From Glaciecola amylolytica (GTDB lineage Bacteria > Bacteroidota > Bacteroidia > Flavobacteriales_D > Crocinitomicaceae): a stretch of DNA of 64,000 nt. Numbering within the stretch: the stretch's first letter is position 1; every line of letters begins with the position of its first letter. The position numbers were made by a program, and so were the translations under genes. The DNA is taken from contig CP034120.1 in assembly GCA_003856375.1 (NCBI GenBank), positions 1,674,001 through 1,738,000 on the forward strand. Reading direction: 5' to 3'. Shown in pieces: positions 33,864-42,570 of the stretch. Below the pieces are notes generated by a model. That model had not been told where the DNA came from. It did no database searches and saw only the letters and a program-made list of their open reading frames with translations.

Positions 33864-35297
33864 ATGGCGATACAGAAAGGAGACAAAAAGATCATTAAAG
33901 GATGGGTGATGTACGACTGGGCAAACTCAGTCTACAATCTGGTTATTTCGTCCGCGATCTTTCCCATTTTTTATGATACGGTAACAACGAAACAGTATTT
34001 ATCCGAGAAGAAAGAACATATCGGGAAAGCCTGGTCGGAATTAGATCCGTCTCAGCTTGGAAAAGGCGAAGAAGTAATGGTGGATTTTCTGGGAATGCAT
34101 ATTCCGAATTCCGCCCTGATGAGCTTCGTTTTATCTGCTTCATTTTTGATCGTATCTTTCTCGTCGCCGTTTTTATCCGGTATTGCCGATTACAGGGGAA
34201 ACAAAAAGCGTTTTCTGCAATTCTTCTGTTATCTGGGAGCATTGTCCTGTATTTCACTGTATTTCTTCACAGACCTGATGCGTGATGGCTTACTGGAAAT
34301 TGCCATGCTTTCGCTCTTCTTTGCAAGTATCGGATTTTGGAACAGTTTGGTATTCTACAATTCGTATTTACCCGAAATTGCTCATAAAAAAGACTTAGAT
34401 AAGATTTCTGCCCGCGGCTTCTCGATGGGCTATCTTGGGTCGATGGTTTTGCTAATCCTTTGTTTGGTTTTAATCAAAGTTCCGATTTTCAGTTTCTTTG
34501 ATGACCCGAATACGCTGAATGAGAAAGAAGCAATGCCGGTTCAGTATTGTTTCATTTTAGTTGGTTTGTGGTGGATCGGTTTCTCGCAATTTACCTACCG
34601 CGTTTTACCCAATACCACTTCAACCAGAATCAAAGAAAAAGGATATATCTGGAAAGGATTCAAAGAATTAAAAATCGTTTTTTCAGAATTCCGTAAAACA
34701 AAACGTTTGAAGCGTTACCTGACTTCTTTCTTCTTCTTCAATACAGGTGTTCAAACCGTGATGCTGATGGCTACCTTCTTTGCGAAGAAAGAAATCTCGT
34801 GGCCGGTGAAAGATGGAAAAGTAGACGACAGCGGATTGATTGTTGCGATTCTGCTGATTCAGCTTTTAGGAGCTGCAGGAGCTTTCATTATGTCACGCTT
34901 GTCCGGAAAGATCGGAAACGTAAAAACATTGGGAATTTCTCTGGTGATTTGGCTGGGAGTTTGTGCTGCAGCCTTTGTGATAGAAACACCGGTTGAGTTT
35001 TATTGTCTGGCATGTGGTGTCGGAATTGTAATGGGAGGTGTTCAGGCGCTTGCACGTTCAACCTATTCCAAATACTTACCGGAAACGGAAGACAATGCGA
35101 GTTATTTCTCGTTCTATGATGCAACAGAGAAAATCGGGATTGTTACCGGAACACTTTTCTTCGGATTAATGGAAATCGGTTTCGAATCGATTCGCTATTC
35201 TGTTGTTTCTGTGGCCTTCTTTTTTATCGTCGGTTTGCTATTGCTCTTCCGCATCCCGAAAGACGAACGAAGCGATCTGGAAGGAGTTTACGATTAA
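33864..35297 (+). CDS. UMF1/Atg22-like MFS transporter
   Basis: A 477-residue membrane protein with about twelve hydrophobic segments. The N-terminus IIKGWVMYDWANSVYNLVISSAIFPIFYDTVT is the hallmark of the UMF1 (Atg22-like) family, whose yeast member exports amino acids from the vacuole. Further conserved parts are FSSPFLSGIADYRGNKKRFL, IGFWNSLVFYNSYLPEIA, ISARGFSMGYLGS and GGVQALARSTYSKYLPETEDNASYFSFYDATEKIG. A loop of ~35 hydrophilic residues follows TM1. It is the last gene of the operon, 23 nt after the dehydrogenase-like gene. An amino acid export role is inference from the yeast homologue. Confidence 0.88.
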   Translation: MAIQKGDKKIIKGWVMYDWANSVYNLVISSAIFPIFYDTVTTKQYLSEKKEHIGKAWSELDPSQLGKGEEVMVDFLGMHIPNSALMSFVLSASFLIVSFSSPFLSGIADYRGNKKRFLQFFCYLGALSCISLYFFTDLMRDGLLEIAMLSLFFASIGFWNSLVFYNSYLPEIAHKKDLDKISARGFSMGYLGSMVLLILCLVLIKVPIFSFFDDPNTLNEKEAMPVQYCFILVGLWWIGFSQFTYRVLPNTTSTRIKEKGYIWKGFKELKIVFSEFRKTKRLKRYLTSFFFFNTGVQTVMLMATFFAKKEISWPVKDGKVDDSGLIVAILLIQLLGAAGAFIMSRLSGKIGNVKTLGISLVIWLGVCAAAFVIETPVEFYCLACGVGIVMGGVQALARSTYSKYLPETEDNASYFSFYDATEKIGIVTGTLFFGLMEIGFESIRYSVVSVAFFFIVGLLLLFRIPKDERSDLEGVYD

Positions 35298-35490
35298 TCA
35301 TTGATCATTAAAAGTTGCCTTTCCCTTCTTTTAATTCCCTGTTTTCTATATTCTTAATTCGTTTTAACGGACAGAATAAGTTCAAATTACACCCGATCAA
35401 TCAAAAGATTTAAGCGTTTAAGTATTTCTGGTAGATAAAGACAACACTTTTTGGTGAAAATACGTTCTTAAAGAAACAGAACTACTTTCT

Positions 35491-38019
35491 ATGAGATGTT
35501 GGCTGATATTTGTGATCTTATTCTTCGCTGGTTTATCATCAGGTAATCTGCGCGCGCAAATATCGGGAGTCATTAATCAATACACTCCGGTTACAAACAT
35601 TTTCTGCAATCAACTGGAAGTTCTCGACGCCTCTTTTCTATCGGTTGGAGACCGCATATTGATTATTCAAATGAAGGGAGCCGAGATCGATGTTTCCAAC
35701 AGCGCTAATTTCGGTATGATTACCAATTATCACAATTGCGGAAACTACGAGTTTGCTAATGTCACGGCAATTTCAGGAAACATCTTGACGCTTCAATATC
35801 AGTTGTTGAATGCCTATGATGTCGCAGGTCGTGTTCAGGTCATTCGTGTTCCACAATATACCAATACCACAGTTGTCAATACATTGATGGCGCAAAGTTG
35901 GAATGGAAGCACAGGAGGTGTTTTGGTATTGGAAGTTTCCGGAACACTCACCATTGATGCTCCCGTTTCAGTTAACGGACAAGGATTTCGCGGTTCTTTT
36001 GCCAGTTCAAATCCGGATGGAGGCTGCGGTAATTTTACCGATTATTTTTATCCTGTTTCTTCCGGACATGGCGCACAGAAAGGAGAAGGAATCGTGGAAG
36101 TCAGTGCCGCGATGGATGGCGGACGCGGTGCCTTGGCAAATGGCGGTGGTGGCGGAAACAAGCACAATACCGGAGGTGGCGGTGGCTCAAACGGAAGCAG
36201 AGGGGGGCGCGGTGGCGATCAGGCAGGTTTTTGTGGTCAGCAAGCCATTGGCGGAGAAGGAGGAAGAGCACTGAATTACGGATTGGGAAAGATTTTCATG
36301 GGCGGCGGCGGCGGTTCTCCGGACTTTAATGACAATGTCGGAAACTCCGGGTCTAATGGTGGTGGAATCATTATTATCCGAGCAGCAACGATCGTAACCA
36401 ATAACAATATGTACATTGAATCGGGTGGTGGAAACGTAGTCAGCGCTCCTAACAGTATCGGTGACGGATCCGGTGGTGGTGGTGCGGGCGGAACAATTGC
36501 TTTGGAAGTAGGCTCGTTTGTCGGAAATTTAATTGTAAGAGTAGAAGGTGGAGACGGAGGAAATCAGATGACAAGCTATCCGTCCTGTTTCGGACCGGGT
36601 GGCGGCGGTGGAACCGGTGCTATCCAATACTCAGGGAGCGCTATTCCTCCAAACGTAACAACTTATTTTGTACCCGGAGATGCTGGAGTAGATGTAACCG
36701 GAAATCCGGGTTGCGGCTCATCGACATATGGTGCGGCTTCCGGTCAGTTTTCACCGGTTTATGTTTTAAATAAACCTTTACCTGAAAGTAACACGATCGT
36801 ACAACCCGGTGTGATTGATCTGGGACCGGATATCGAAGCGTGCGATGTCAGCGTGATCATTAATCCCGGAATTGGTGCAACGTCCTATTTGTGGTCGACT
36901 GGTGAAACAACTCCTGCCATTACGGTGACAACATCCGGTGAATACTGGCTTTCTGTGAGTACCGGTGCAAGTAATTGTTTGGCGACAGATACTATTATGG
37001 TTGATTTGAACAGTTTGTCGGTAGATGCCGGGCCGGATCAAATGATCTGCATCGGGGGATCAGTTATGTTAAATGCTTCTTCACCGGGAGGAAACCTAAG
37101 TTTAAGTTGGGATAATGGAATTACGAACGGCATTCCTTTTTCACCGCAAACAACAACTCTTTATACCGTTACTGCAACGGATACGCTTGTCGGATGTTCA
37201 GCAACAGATGAAGTTTTGGTAACTGTAAATCCACTTCCGGTAGTCGCTGTATTGCCTTCGCCTGCTTCGGGTTGCGCACCGTTAGCGGTCACTTTTAGTA
37301 ATCCTTCAACCGATTGCACCAGTTCTACATGGACTTTTTCGGACGGAACGACACTGAGTGGTTGCGGAAGCCAGCAGCTTACATTTGAAAATCCCGGTTG
37401 CTATGACCTCACAGTGGATGTTGTTTCAGGTTTCGGATGTTCCGCATCAGTCGATTTTCCATCAATTGTTTGTGTTTATCCTTCTCCTATTGCGGCATTT
37501 CATCCTTCTCCGATCATTTTGAACCAGGAAAACCCCTCTACAACGATGGTGAATGGTTCTCAAGGAGGAATTTATTATGAATGGAATTTTGGAGACGGAA
37601 CTTCTTCCGATCTTTTTTCTCCGGATCATTCCTATTCATCAGACGAGTTTCGTTCATTTACGGCAAGTCTGTTGGTTACGAATCAATATGGCTGCACGGA
37701 TATCGCTTATGGAACCGTTTACATGGAAGGTGGAGTTATTTACTATGTTCCGAATACGTTCACACCGGATGGAAATGAAATGAACGCAGTTTTCATTCCT
37801 GTTTTTTCTTCAGGACTTGATTCTTCTGATTTCGACCTTCAGATTTATAACCGATGGGGAGAAGTTATATTCGAATCGAAAGACCCGCTTACCGGTTGGG
37901 ATGGAACCTATATGAACCAATCGTCACCGGAAGGAATGTATACTTGGCGCATTGAGTTCAAGGTTTCAGAAAGCAGTGAAAGACGAATTATTCACGGTCA
38001 TCTGAATTTATTGAGATAG
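35491..38019 (+). CDS. Surface protein with Gly-rich core, PKD-like domains and CHU_C T9SS tail
   Basis: An 842-residue secreted protein with signal peptide MRCWLIFVILFFAGLSSGNLRAQ. Residues about 25-150 are beta-rich. About 190-420 are very Gly-rich (GGGGGNKHNTGGGGGSNGSRGGRGGD, GGGGGTGAIQY), resembling a beta-helix with glycine loops. Two Ig/SprB-like modules with LWSTGETTPAITVTTSGEYWLSV patterns follow, then PKD-like modules (WTFSDGTTLSGCG; YYEWNFGDGTSSDLFSPDHSY). The C-terminal ~85 residues, YYVPNTFTPDGNEMNAVFIPVF...DLQIYNRWGEVIFESKDPLTGWDG, are the gliding-motility-associated CHU_C (type B) sorting domain. It is likely a surface adhesin or matrix protein. Convergent with the next large T9SS gene; no terminator is visible between them. 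Confidence 0.85.
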   Translation: MRCWLIFVILFFAGLSSGNLRAQISGVINQYTPVTNIFCNQLEVLDASFLSVGDRILIIQMKGAEIDVSNSANFGMITNYHNCGNYEFANVTAISGNILTLQYQLLNAYDVAGRVQVIRVPQYTNTTVVNTLMAQSWNGSTGGVLVLEVSGTLTIDAPVSVNGQGFRGSFASSNPDGGCGNFTDYFYPVSSGHGAQKGEGIVEVSAAMDGGRGALANGGGGGNKHNTGGGGGSNGSRGGRGGDQAGFCGQQAIGGEGGRALNYGLGKIFMGGGGGSPDFNDNVGNSGSNGGGIIIIRAATIVTNNNMYIESGGGNVVSAPNSIGDGSGGGGAGGTIALEVGSFVGNLIVRVEGGDGGNQMTSYPSCFGPGGGGGTGAIQYSGSAIPPNVTTYFVPGDAGVDVTGNPGCGSSTYGAASGQFSPVYVLNKPLPESNTIVQPGVIDLGPDIEACDVSVIINPGIGATSYLWSTGETTPAITVTTSGEYWLSVSTGASNCLATDTIMVDLNSLSVDAGPDQMICIGGSVMLNASSPGGNLSLSWDNGITNGIPFSPQTTTLYTVTATDTLVGCSATDEVLVTVNPLPVVAVLPSPASGCAPLAVTFSNPSTDCTSSTWTFSDGTTLSGCGSQQLTFENPGCYDLTVDVVSGFGCSASVDFPSIVCVYPSPIAAFHPSPIILNQENPSTTMVNGSQGGIYYEWNFGDGTSSDLFSPDHSYSSDEFRSFTASLLVTNQYGCTDIAYGTVYMEGGVIYYVPNTFTPDGNEMNAVFIPVFSSGLDSSDFDLQIYNRWGEVIFESKDPLTGWDGTYMNQSSPEGMYTWRIEFKVSESSERRIIHGHLNLLR

Positions 38020-38056
38020 AATAAATATTTATCTCGCAATTCGCAATTGAAAACCC

Positions 38057-40513
38057 TTACTCTACAACAACTCTCAATACCTCACTTCCTTTTGAATGAC
38101 TGATCCGAAGAACATAAATTCCGGATTTTTGAGTGGTTTCAAAAGAAACAATTTCCTCCTTGCTTTCCTTGGATTGAAGCATCTTTCCATGCAGATCAAA
38201 AAGCTCCAGTTTGTTTGCTCCGATTAATCCACTCACCAGAAAACTTCCATTATTCGGATTGGGAACGATCTGAATTTCTGTCTTGTTCAATTTATTGGAA
38301 ATGATAGAGGAGTAGCGCGTGTTTCCGTCCAGATCAATCATCTTTAAACGATAATATGAAATTCCGTTTAACGGCTCGGAATCCGGATACCGGTAATAGT
38401 GAAGATCAGAACTGTTTCCTTTCGCAGGAGTGCTCCCGATCCGAACAAAATCATTTCCGTTTGCAGAGCGTTCTATCTCAAAGCGGTCACTGTTTACCTC
38501 ACTTTCCGTTTCCCAAAATAATTCCACATCCGACTCTTTTGATTGTAGTCTGAAGTTTCTCAGTCCGACAGGCAAAGCACTCAAACAGCTTTCAATGTCC
38601 GTTTGGGCAACAGTAACGCAAATCGTTCTTCCACAGTCGAGGCATTGTGTGGGAGAATCCGGAGTGTGTCCGGTAAGGAAATACTCTCCCGCAAGTGTAA
38701 TCGGAGTAGTGCCCGTTGAGCCTCCGTTGATTGTTTCGGAAAATCCTCCCGGACCTGTGATACTGACAGTAGTAGAGCCAGTAAAACTGCTGCTGTTGCA
38801 ATAATCCACATCGGCGGTGAAAACCAGATCAGCCCCATTACAGATTGTGTAATTGGGAGAAGTAGGTAAAGCTGTTGGAATGGCAATCGGAGAAAAAGTT
38901 GGTCCGTTGAAGTAATGAACACACGAGGATGCTCCATAGAATGACCAGGATTGTCCAAGAGTATTTGTTGTTAATTGATAAAATGCTCTTGGAAATTGAG
39001 TTGGTAAAGATCCTGACTTGAACAAATAACCGTTACATCCGGGATTCAAATCTGAAGTGCTGCCACAATTTGAATACAAGGTCGCGGTATGCCTCCAGCC
39101 AATAGCTGCTGTTTTTCCGGCGGTAGTGACTTTTGACATTGAAGTGGATTGAGGAGTTGATTCTTTGTAATAAGCCAATGAAATTCCTGAGGTTTCCCAA
39201 TCTGTGATGCATTCGTAAACTGCTGCGTACGAGTTGTTATTTCCTTGCCAGTCAATACATTGCTGATCGCCTCCTTCTGCATTACATAAATCATAATTGG
39301 ACGTAAGATTTGATCCGGAGCCATTGTTTAAACCAAACGTAGTGTTCTGAGAATTAAAAATTTCAACACCTCTTTCGGCATGGTTCACACTTCGTCTTAA
39401 AGTTCCAAATGCCGTACTGTTTGTTGTAAGGGTAGACGAGCCAACTCCGTCATCGTTGTTGTCAAACCCGTATCCGCACATGTTCGCAAAGGAGATTCCG
39501 CAGGGAATCATTTCGTTTCCGGAAGTAACAACCGGATAATCGACTGCCAGATAACGACCGGGATTTAATGCAGTAGGAGTTCCGGTACAGCTTGCAGACT
39601 GCACGTATCTGACTCTGAATTGAAAATTATTAGTGAAATAAGTACTACCAACCATAATTCCCGATGCTGCAGATGAACCACTTGCCGCCGGATAATAATT
39701 TCCGGAAGCGGTGTTAGATTTAAATACCGTTAAACAAATTCGTGACCAGGTACCATCTTTCAGCCACACAGTGTTCGTGTTATTGGAAGTACACATATCC
39801 GTATTGGCAGAGCTGGTATTTAATGTCATGATTTGTGTCCAGGAAGTTCCACCATTGGAAGAAAAATCCAGATAAGCATTGTTTCCGGTGCAGCCACCCC
39901 AGGAATTTGATTGTGAACAGGAAGTTTCTGAAGTTGCAGCCCAAAATTGGATTTTAAATCCTTCTACCGCAGACATATTATAGGAAGGGGACACGATGGT
40001 CGGATTTCCGGTTCCCCGCAAAACTGCATAACTGGTGTTTTGAGCCACATTGGCTCTTCCGTCGAAGTTTGCTCCTAATTTCCCTCCTGTGCCGCCTGTA
40101 TTAACGGTTGCCGAGTTTGCAATATTTCCAATACAGAATCCGTTCAAACCGGTGGTTGTTCCGTTGGGTTGTACGACTCCTGCTTTTGCGCCATAAGCAT
40201 CTGTTCCGGCGGTAGCTAATGTGCTGGCTGTTGTTGCTGTTGCTGCACTTCCGAAGTTCCAGCCGCTGGGTAAACCTGTTTGACTGAAAGTTGTTGTTCC
40301 TGTGAAATCATAGTTAAGACGGATTCCTGCAGCTGTTTCAGCAGCTCCGGGTTGGGCGCAAGGGCTTATGCAGCTTGCTTCCCGAGGAACATCAGAAGGA
40401 CAGTTGAGACTTGTTTCGCCGGCATCAACGACTCCGTTTCCGCAAGTAGGACATTGAGCAAAAGAGGCGGCATACCCAAAAAGGCATAGCAGGAGAGTTG
40501 TAGTAAGTTTCAT
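38057..40513 (-). CDS. Large secreted protein with type A T9SS sorting domain
   Basis: An 818-residue protein with signal peptide MKLTTTLLLCLFGYAASFAQ and a Cys-rich start (CPTCGNGVVDAGETSLNCPSD). The middle contains a jelly-roll-like stretch (SPSYNMSAVEGFKIQFWAATSETSCS...YLDFSSNGGTSWTQIMTL) typical of MAM/reelin-like surface proteins. Near the end a fibronectin-like segment (LSALPVGLRNFRLQSKESDVELFWETESEVNSDRFEIERSANGNDFVRIG) is followed by the sorting tail VPNPNNGSFLVSGLIGANKLELFDLHGKMLQSKES...GIYVLRISHSKGSEVLRVVVE. No catalytic motif was recognised. A perfect TAnnTTTG box lies 20-27 nt upstream of the start. Confidence 0.85.
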   Translation of the reverse strand: MKLTTTLLLCLFGYAASFAQCPTCGNGVVDAGETSLNCPSDVPREASCISPCAQPGAAETAAGIRLNYDFTGTTTFSQTGLPSGWNFGSAATATTASTLATAGTDAYGAKAGVVQPNGTTTGLNGFCIGNIANSATVNTGGTGGKLGANFDGRANVAQNTSYAVLRGTGNPTIVSPSYNMSAVEGFKIQFWAATSETSCSQSNSWGGCTGNNAYLDFSSNGGTSWTQIMTLNTSSANTDMCTSNNTNTVWLKDGTWSRICLTVFKSNTASGNYYPAASGSSAASGIMVGSTYFTNNFQFRVRYVQSASCTGTPTALNPGRYLAVDYPVVTSGNEMIPCGISFANMCGYGFDNNDDGVGSSTLTTNSTAFGTLRRSVNHAERGVEIFNSQNTTFGLNNGSGSNLTSNYDLCNAEGGDQQCIDWQGNNNSYAAVYECITDWETSGISLAYYKESTPQSTSMSKVTTAGKTAAIGWRHTATLYSNCGSTSDLNPGCNGYLFKSGSLPTQFPRAFYQLTTNTLGQSWSFYGASSCVHYFNGPTFSPIAIPTALPTSPNYTICNGADLVFTADVDYCNSSSFTGSTTVSITGPGGFSETINGGSTGTTPITLAGEYFLTGHTPDSPTQCLDCGRTICVTVAQTDIESCLSALPVGLRNFRLQSKESDVELFWETESEVNSDRFEIERSANGNDFVRIGSTPAKGNSSDLHYYRYPDSEPLNGISYYRLKMIDLDGNTRYSSIISNKLNKTEIQIVPNPNNGSFLVSGLIGANKLELFDLHGKMLQSKESKEEIVSFETTQKSGIYVLRISHSKGSEVLRVVVE

Positions 40514-40532
40514 TTGGTAAAAAGTGTGTCTC

Positions 40533-40540
40533 CAAAAATA
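40533..40540 (-). promoter_or_regulatory. -7 promoter box of the 818-residue T9SS gene
   Basis: Perfect TATTTTTG on the minus strand, about 20 nt before ATG 40513. Confidence 0.45.
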
Positions 40541-40669
40541 TTAAAAAATGATTAAGAAATCGTTGTGAAGACGCGGTAAAACACGAATTCTTTTAAACCG
40601 TTTTTTAATGAGTTGCAAGTGAGTTCTTTAACCTGAAAAATAGTTTTGAACAGTCGTAGAATTCACGAT

Positions 40670-40723
40670 TTTATCCGTTGTATAACGGTTAAAAACCGTT
40701 AGAGGCTTGGTATCACTGAGTTT
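40670..40723 (+). repeat. 54-bp repeat with competing hairpins, copy 1
   Basis: 48/54 identical to 40861-40914. It contains TAACGGTT (40683-40690), a 3-nt loop and AACCGTTA (40694-40701), and upstream CCGTT (40675-40679) that can pair instead with AACGG. It lies in the 469-nt gap 40514-40982, which has no credible ORF. Confidence 0.8.
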
Positions 40724-40768
40724 CGGGAAATTATCGAGATTCTCGGAAGAATTCTTGTCTATTAAAAA

Positions 40769-40794
40769 GGCAAATAGACATATGCCTATTTGCC
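40769..40794 (+). other. Hairpin between the two 54-bp repeats
   Basis: A 9-bp perfect stem GGCAAATAG/CTATTTGCC with an 8-nt loop. Confidence 0.5.
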
Positions 40795-40860
40795 CAGTGG
40801 TAGTAAGGGATGTAATGATAAAAGAGTGGTATGTGGTCGTACTTTTAGCACTTTTCCAAC

Positions 40861-40914
40861 TTTATCCGTTGCGTAACGGTTAATAACCGTTAGAGCCTTG
40901 GTATCACTGGTTTT
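40861..40914 (+). repeat. 54-bp repeat with competing hairpins, copy 2
   Basis: The second copy, 191 nt from the first and in the same orientation. The stem TAACGGTT (40874-40881) / AACCGTTA (40885-40892) is fully kept, while several of the six differences fall outside it or in the loop. Confidence 0.8.
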
Positions 40915-40950
40915 TAGAAGATTTCCCGAATTCCCGGATAAGTACAAAAC

Positions 40951-40978
40951 AAAAAAACCGACATTTCTGCCGGTTTTT
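40951..40978 (-). terminator. Terminator of the thioredoxin-like gene
   Basis: The stem AAAAACCG/CGGTTTTT, with a partial inner stem, runs into T residues on the minus strand, 5 nt after the stop codon. Confidence 0.8.
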
Positions 40979-40982
40979 CATA

Positions 40983-42506
40983 TCAATGTGCTTCTTCTTC
41001 CGGATCCGGAGGGAAAAGTTTTTCTGCATTTTTTACATTCTGCATGCGGTCGATGAAATCTTCCAATTGGGAAATAGTCAACTGCTTTGCAACGATCTTT
41101 TTGTCTTTGTCCAATACGAAAATACGCGGAGTAGCATAAATGTCGTATGTGTCGTGATAGTTTAAAGATTCCAATGTGGTGTACTTAGGAATAAATTGTC
41201 TCGGATCTGCAGTTGCATCTTCAAAGAGTTTCTTTGTCAATCCGACATTGATGAATTCCAATTTGTTATCGCGAATGAATTTTTTCCATTTTTCAAAATC
41301 TTCATTCGTTGCTTTTCCTACAGCGAAAATCTCTACGTTACGAGCTTTAAATTTTTTCTCGTACAAGGTCTGAAGTTTCGGAGTTGTTTTCTTACAATGC
41401 CCGCATTCCGGATCCCAGAAATAAAGAATGGTGTATTCGCTTTTCAAGCTGTAGAAGTCTTTCCAGTTCACGTCAGTTGTATCGCGTAAGCTGATATTCG
41501 GAGGACGAACACCCTGAACCAGATTCATGCGCACTTTGTTTTCTTTGCAAAGTTCATCCAGTTTTTCCTTGTCCTTCATCCAGTAAGCAATCGAATTACC
41601 ACTTTGATCTGTTTGACAGTAGTAACGGTTTACCATGAATACATACACCTTGTCCATACCCATAATATTGGATTTCGCGAAGGTATTGGTAAGGTAATCA
41701 ACCGAATACTTGAACAATTCTGATTTCTTGTCAAATTGGTCGCAGAAAGGGAAAGCAAAAGCCAATACCGTATCCGGATGTTGAACCAACATGTTCTTTC
41801 CGAAGAAATATTCCATTTTCGACCCGAAAACCGGTGTGTTTACCAAACGATCATCTTTCAAATCGATATTGTCCCAATAGTGAGCACGGTAATAAGAATA
41901 TCTGAAATTCTCATCGATTACTTTTCCGTTTGCATCTTTCGGAGCTTCCGGAACAACTACGTCCATCGACATTTTAATGATTTTCGAAACCAATTTGGTT
42001 GGGTTGTTCTTTTGCAAATCCGATTGGTAAGCTGCTACCAATTTGGAAACAGAATCCATTTTTTCGCCGAAACGCTTGTATTGTGCGTCGCCGTCCTTGA
42101 ATTTTTTGCGCTCTTCAGAAAATCCGGTAGCTACTTTTCGCTGCTCCTGCAAATAGTTGATATAAGCAACAAACACCTTGTTTTCTTCGGATTTTTTCAC
42201 TTTCATGTTCGAAACAAAATCAGGACCTTTTGTCTCGATATAGATATCTTCTTTGTTATAAATGACTTCGAAATACTTTTGTCCGGGCATCAGCAAAGCA
42301 ACGATTCCGGGTTTCAAATCCGGTTTTGCTGTGAATTCTACAATTCCGCCTTTCATTTGAGCCGTATCGGCATAAAATAGTTTCGAACCGTAGTATTTCG
42401 TTAAAAAGACTGTTGTGTCTTTCGCTCCATCGACTTTAAATCGCAGTTTTTGACCAAATCCCATGGAGGAGACAAGCAGCAGGGCAATTACAAGAAGTTG
42501 TTTCAT
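40983..42506 (-). CDS. Secreted thioredoxin-like (TlpA-type) protein
   Basis: A 507-residue exported protein. A signal peptide (MKQLLVIALLLVSSMGFGQ) is followed by a DUF4369-like beta domain (LRFKVDGAKDTTVFLTKYYGSKLFYADTAQMKGGIVEF) and a long helical middle (~100-330) of the DUF5106 type. The C-terminal thioredoxin fold has YTILYFWDPECGHCKKTTPKLQTLYEKKF, so the active site is CGHC, and the cis-Pro segment is ATPRIFVLD. Such proteins reduce or isomerise disulfides in the periplasm of Bacteroidota. MKQLL (42506) is preferred over ATG 42530, which would place eight polar residues before the signal. A promoter box lies at 42538-42545. Confidence 0.82.
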   Translation of the reverse strand: MKQLLVIALLLVSSMGFGQKLRFKVDGAKDTTVFLTKYYGSKLFYADTAQMKGGIVEFTAKPDLKPGIVALLMPGQKYFEVIYNKEDIYIETKGPDFVSNMKVKKSEENKVFVAYINYLQEQRKVATGFSEERKKFKDGDAQYKRFGEKMDSVSKLVAAYQSDLQKNNPTKLVSKIIKMSMDVVVPEAPKDANGKVIDENFRYSYYRAHYWDNIDLKDDRLVNTPVFGSKMEYFFGKNMLVQHPDTVLAFAFPFCDQFDKKSELFKYSVDYLTNTFAKSNIMGMDKVYVFMVNRYYCQTDQSGNSIAYWMKDKEKLDELCKENKVRMNLVQGVRPPNISLRDTTDVNWKDFYSLKSEYTILYFWDPECGHCKKTTPKLQTLYEKKFKARNVEIFAVGKATNEDFEKWKKFIRDNKLEFINVGLTKKLFEDATADPRQFIPKYTTLESLNYHDTYDIYATPRIFVLDKDKKIVAKQLTISQLEDFIDRMQNVKNAEKLFPPDPEEEAH

Positions 42507-42537
42507 GTTTGAGTTTTTGTTTTTTATCATGACGTAG

Positions 42538-42545
42538 CAAAATTA
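42538..42545 (-). promoter_or_regulatory. -7 promoter box of the thioredoxin-like gene
   Basis: Perfect TAATTTTG on the minus strand, about 31 nt before ATG 42506. The -33 position reads ATG in place of TTG. Confidence 0.45.
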
Positions 42546-42570
42546 ATAAAGTCATTGGTTTAACATAAAA

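Noticed and set aside
41736-42380. 214-codon plus-strand ORF opposite the thioredoxin-like gene
   Set aside because: Fully antisense to a well-supported gene, hydrophobic-aromatic composition typical of a reverse frame.
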